From assembly GCA_964388785.1 (NCBI GenBank), contig CAYMBX010000030.1, forward strand, positions 1 to 12,786: a stretch of 12,786 nt of DNA, written 5' to 3'. The translations under genes and the position numbers were made by a program. The DNA comes from VGKU01 sp964388785. Its GTDB lineage: Bacteria > Patescibacteriota > Patescibacteriia > UBA9934 > GWF2-40-263. The notes beneath the pieces were generated by a model. The model did no database searches. It saw nothing but the letters and a program-made list of their open reading frames with translations, and was not told the origin of the DNA. Shown one piece after another: positions 11,254 through 12,786 of this stretch. Each line of letters starts with the position of its first letter. Position 1 is the first letter of the stretch.

Positions 11254-12786
11254 TCGATCCCTCCACACCAACATGCTTTGTGAGCACTGCTTTGATGCGA
11301 CGAACACCGGCCGCAACCGCCTCCTCTTTCAAAATCTTAAATGTTCCCATCTCGCCCGTGTGCTCCACATGCGGACCGCCACAAACCTCCTTACTGAAAT
11401 ACGCCTCGGTCGCTTGATCGCCGATAAAGTATACTTTGATCTTCCCGCCAATCTGTGCGTATTTGTCTTCAAACAACCCAATTGCTCCGCGCCGCTTTGC
11501 CTCCTCTAAATCTAACATTTCATAATGCACGGGAAGATTTTTCTCGATTGTTTCGTTGACAAGATCTTCCACTCGCTTCACCTGCTCCGGCGACATTTTC
11601 TCCGGATGAGAAAAATCAAAACGCAGCCGTTCCGGAGTAATATTGGAACCACGTTGGAACACGTGCTCACCAAGTACAGTACGCAACGCCTGGTGTAGCA
11701 GATGTGTTGCCGTATGCAATCGAACGGTTTCGACGGAATGATCCGCAAGCCCGCCCGCAAATTTTTCCGCCGCACCCGCCCGTGAAAGGTCCTGGTGTTT
11801 TTTAAACTCTTCCTTAAAGGAAACACGATCCACATTCTGACCTTTTTCCTCCGCCATCTCCTCAGTCAATTCAAGAGGAAAGCCGTAGGTGGAGTAAAGA
11901 ATAAATGCATCATGCCCTGAAATCTGCCGGTGTTGGCTAAAAAATTTCTCAAATTCCTTTTCCCCGTTGAAAAGGGTCTTCGAAAATTTCTGTTCCTCCG
12001 TTTCCATTTCTTTGACGATCTCCTGCGCGTTCTCGCTGAGATGTGGGTAATGCGTTTGATACGTCTCGATAAACGACCGAGCAACTTCCCCGCAAAAGGC
12101 ACTTCCCAACCCCAACCGTCGGCCGAAACGCACGGCGCGACGAATCAAACGCCGAGCAAAGTATCCCTGATCTTTGTTCGATGGAATCACTCCGTCTGCG
12201 ATCAAAAACGTTGCCGCACGCAAATGATCCATCATTACGCGAAACGCTTTGACGTCCGCCCCGGAAGAATCGTATGAGCGACCGGAAAGGCGCTCAAGGA
12301 GTTTGCGTGCGGAATCAAACGCGTCGATCAAAAAGACGTCCGGGGTATCAATGCACGCGGCCGCCATCCGCTCAAGCCCGCCGCCAAAGTCCACATTTTT
12401 GTTCGGAAGCGGCTCAAAACCGCTGGCGGTTTTTTTGTATTCCATGAACACACTGTTGCCGATCTCCAAAAACCGTCCACAATCGCAATTGACATGACAG
12501 GGTTTATCTTTATAGATCGATTGTTCATGGAATTGTCTACTTTCGCCGAAATCCCAAAACAATTCGGAATCTGGACCACCCGGCTCGCCTTCCGGCATGT
12601 TCGCCGGCACCCCTGACCGCGACCACCAGTTCTTCCTTTCATCGTAATAAAATATTCGACCGCCCTGCATTCCGTCCCGTTCCGCATCATCCACGTCTTT
12701 GGCCTCGATCCCCTTCTCTTCAAAAACACGTTTCCACAACGCGACCGCGCGTTCATCACGCGGAATCCCAAGCTCCTCATTTCCCC
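11246..12786 (-). CDS. alaS: Alanyl-tRNA synthetase, compact form (5' end outside window)
   Basis: AlaRS charges tRNA(Ala) and hydrolyses misacylated Ser/Gly-tRNA(Ala). 512 residues are visible; the frame continues through TTG 12739 (an internal Leu) to the window edge with NEELGIPRDERAVALW, so roughly 130 N-terminal residues with motifs 1 and 2 are missing from view. Motif 3 appears as VDFGGGLERMAA (about residues 131-142 of the visible part), followed by the tRNA-recognition helices. The editing domain has its zinc motifs HTATH (bases 11702-11716) and CGGPH (11369-11383), the second with Pro where most bacteria have Thr. Only about 20 residues separate the helical domain from HTATH, so the usual ~100-residue beta-barrel is absent, and the protein ends just after AGVRRIKAVL, so the C-Ala domain is absent too. 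The stop is a clean TGA. Its downstream neighbour on the same strand is the infA operon, after 400 non-coding bases. Confidence 0.95.
   Translation of the reverse strand, partial: GNEELGIPRDERAVALWKRVFEEKGIEAKDVDDAERDGMQGGRIFYYDERKNWWSRSGVPANMPEGEPGGPDSELFWDFGESRQFHEQSIYKDKPCHVNCDCGRFLEIGNSVFMEYKKTASGFEPLPNKNVDFGGGLERMAAACIDTPDVFLIDAFDSARKLLERLSGRSYDSSGADVKAFRVMMDHLRAATFLIADGVIPSNKDQGYFARRLIRRAVRFGRRLGLGSAFCGEVARSFIETYQTHYPHLSENAQEIVKEMETEEQKFSKTLFNGEKEFEKFFSQHRQISGHDAFILYSTYGFPLELTEEMAEEKGQNVDRVSFKEEFKKHQDLSRAGAAEKFAGGLADHSVETVRLHTATHLLHQALRTVLGEHVFQRGSNITPERLRFDFSHPEKMSPEQVKRVEDLVNETIEKNLPVHYEMLDLEEAKRRGAIGLFEDKYAQIGGKIKVYFIGDQATEAYFSKEVCGGPHVEHTGEMGTFKILKEEAVAAGVRRIKAVLTKHVGVEGSTG

Noticed and set aside
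1..12786. tRNA, rRNA, CRISPR arrays and complete insertion sequences
   Set aside because: Looked for by eye along both strands; no cloverleaf with a T-loop signature, no regularly spaced repeats and no transposase frame were found. A covariance-model scan would be more sensitive.

Overview
The window looks like chromosomal DNA of a small-genome bacterium, most probably from the Candidate Phyla Radiation (Patescibacteria). The pointers are a ribosomal-protein/RNA polymerase operon whose RpoA stops after its N-terminal domain, an alanyl-tRNA synthetase lacking both the beta-barrel and C-Ala regions, an S13 with the tail style I associate with that group, and very tight gene packing. TGA is used as a stop in seven genes, so this is ordinary code 11 and not the TGA=Gly code of Gracilibacteria/Absconditabacteria. 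The placement is an inference from gene features; no marker search could be run.

Layout: (1) 1-488, plus strand, 3' half of fmt (methionyl-tRNA formyltransferase). (2) 403-6008, minus strand, a five-gene surface-polysaccharide operon read as flippase (Wzx-like), GT4, GT2, GT2, Wzy-like polymerase/ligase. Every junction is a 4-base stop/start overlap, and the last gene runs 86 bases antisense into the end of fmt. (3) 6111-6932, minus strand, a solitary GC-rich gene of unknown function with its own Shine-Dalgarno sequence, possible promoter and terminator. (4) 7087-10796, minus strand, the operon infA-rpmJ-rpsM-rpsK-rpsD-rpoA-rplQ-rplM-rpsI, driven by an extended -10 promoter at 10815-10843 and closed by a hairpin at 7006-7073. 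rpmJ is easily missed at 37 codons. Two 12-bp hairpins lie inside the operon, between infA and rpmJ and between rpoA and rplQ. (5) 10844-11245, a non-coding gap holding a 208-bp concentric palindromic element. (6) 11246-12786, minus strand, alaS, cut off at its 5' end by the window.

How the genes fit together: the right half is translation and transcription core (IF-1, L36, S13, S11, S4, RNAP alpha, L17, L13, S9, AlaRS). The left half makes and exports a glycan: glycosyltransferases build a lipid-linked repeat, the flippase moves it across the membrane, and the Wzy-like protein polymerises or transfers it. No initiating phosphoglycosyltransferase is present, so the first sugar must be added by a gene elsewhere.

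No fully novel multi-gene system is evident. The points most worth following are the GC-rich orphan gene with its terminator overlapping the next operon's promoter, the 208-bp palindromic element, and the reduced RpoA and AlaRS.
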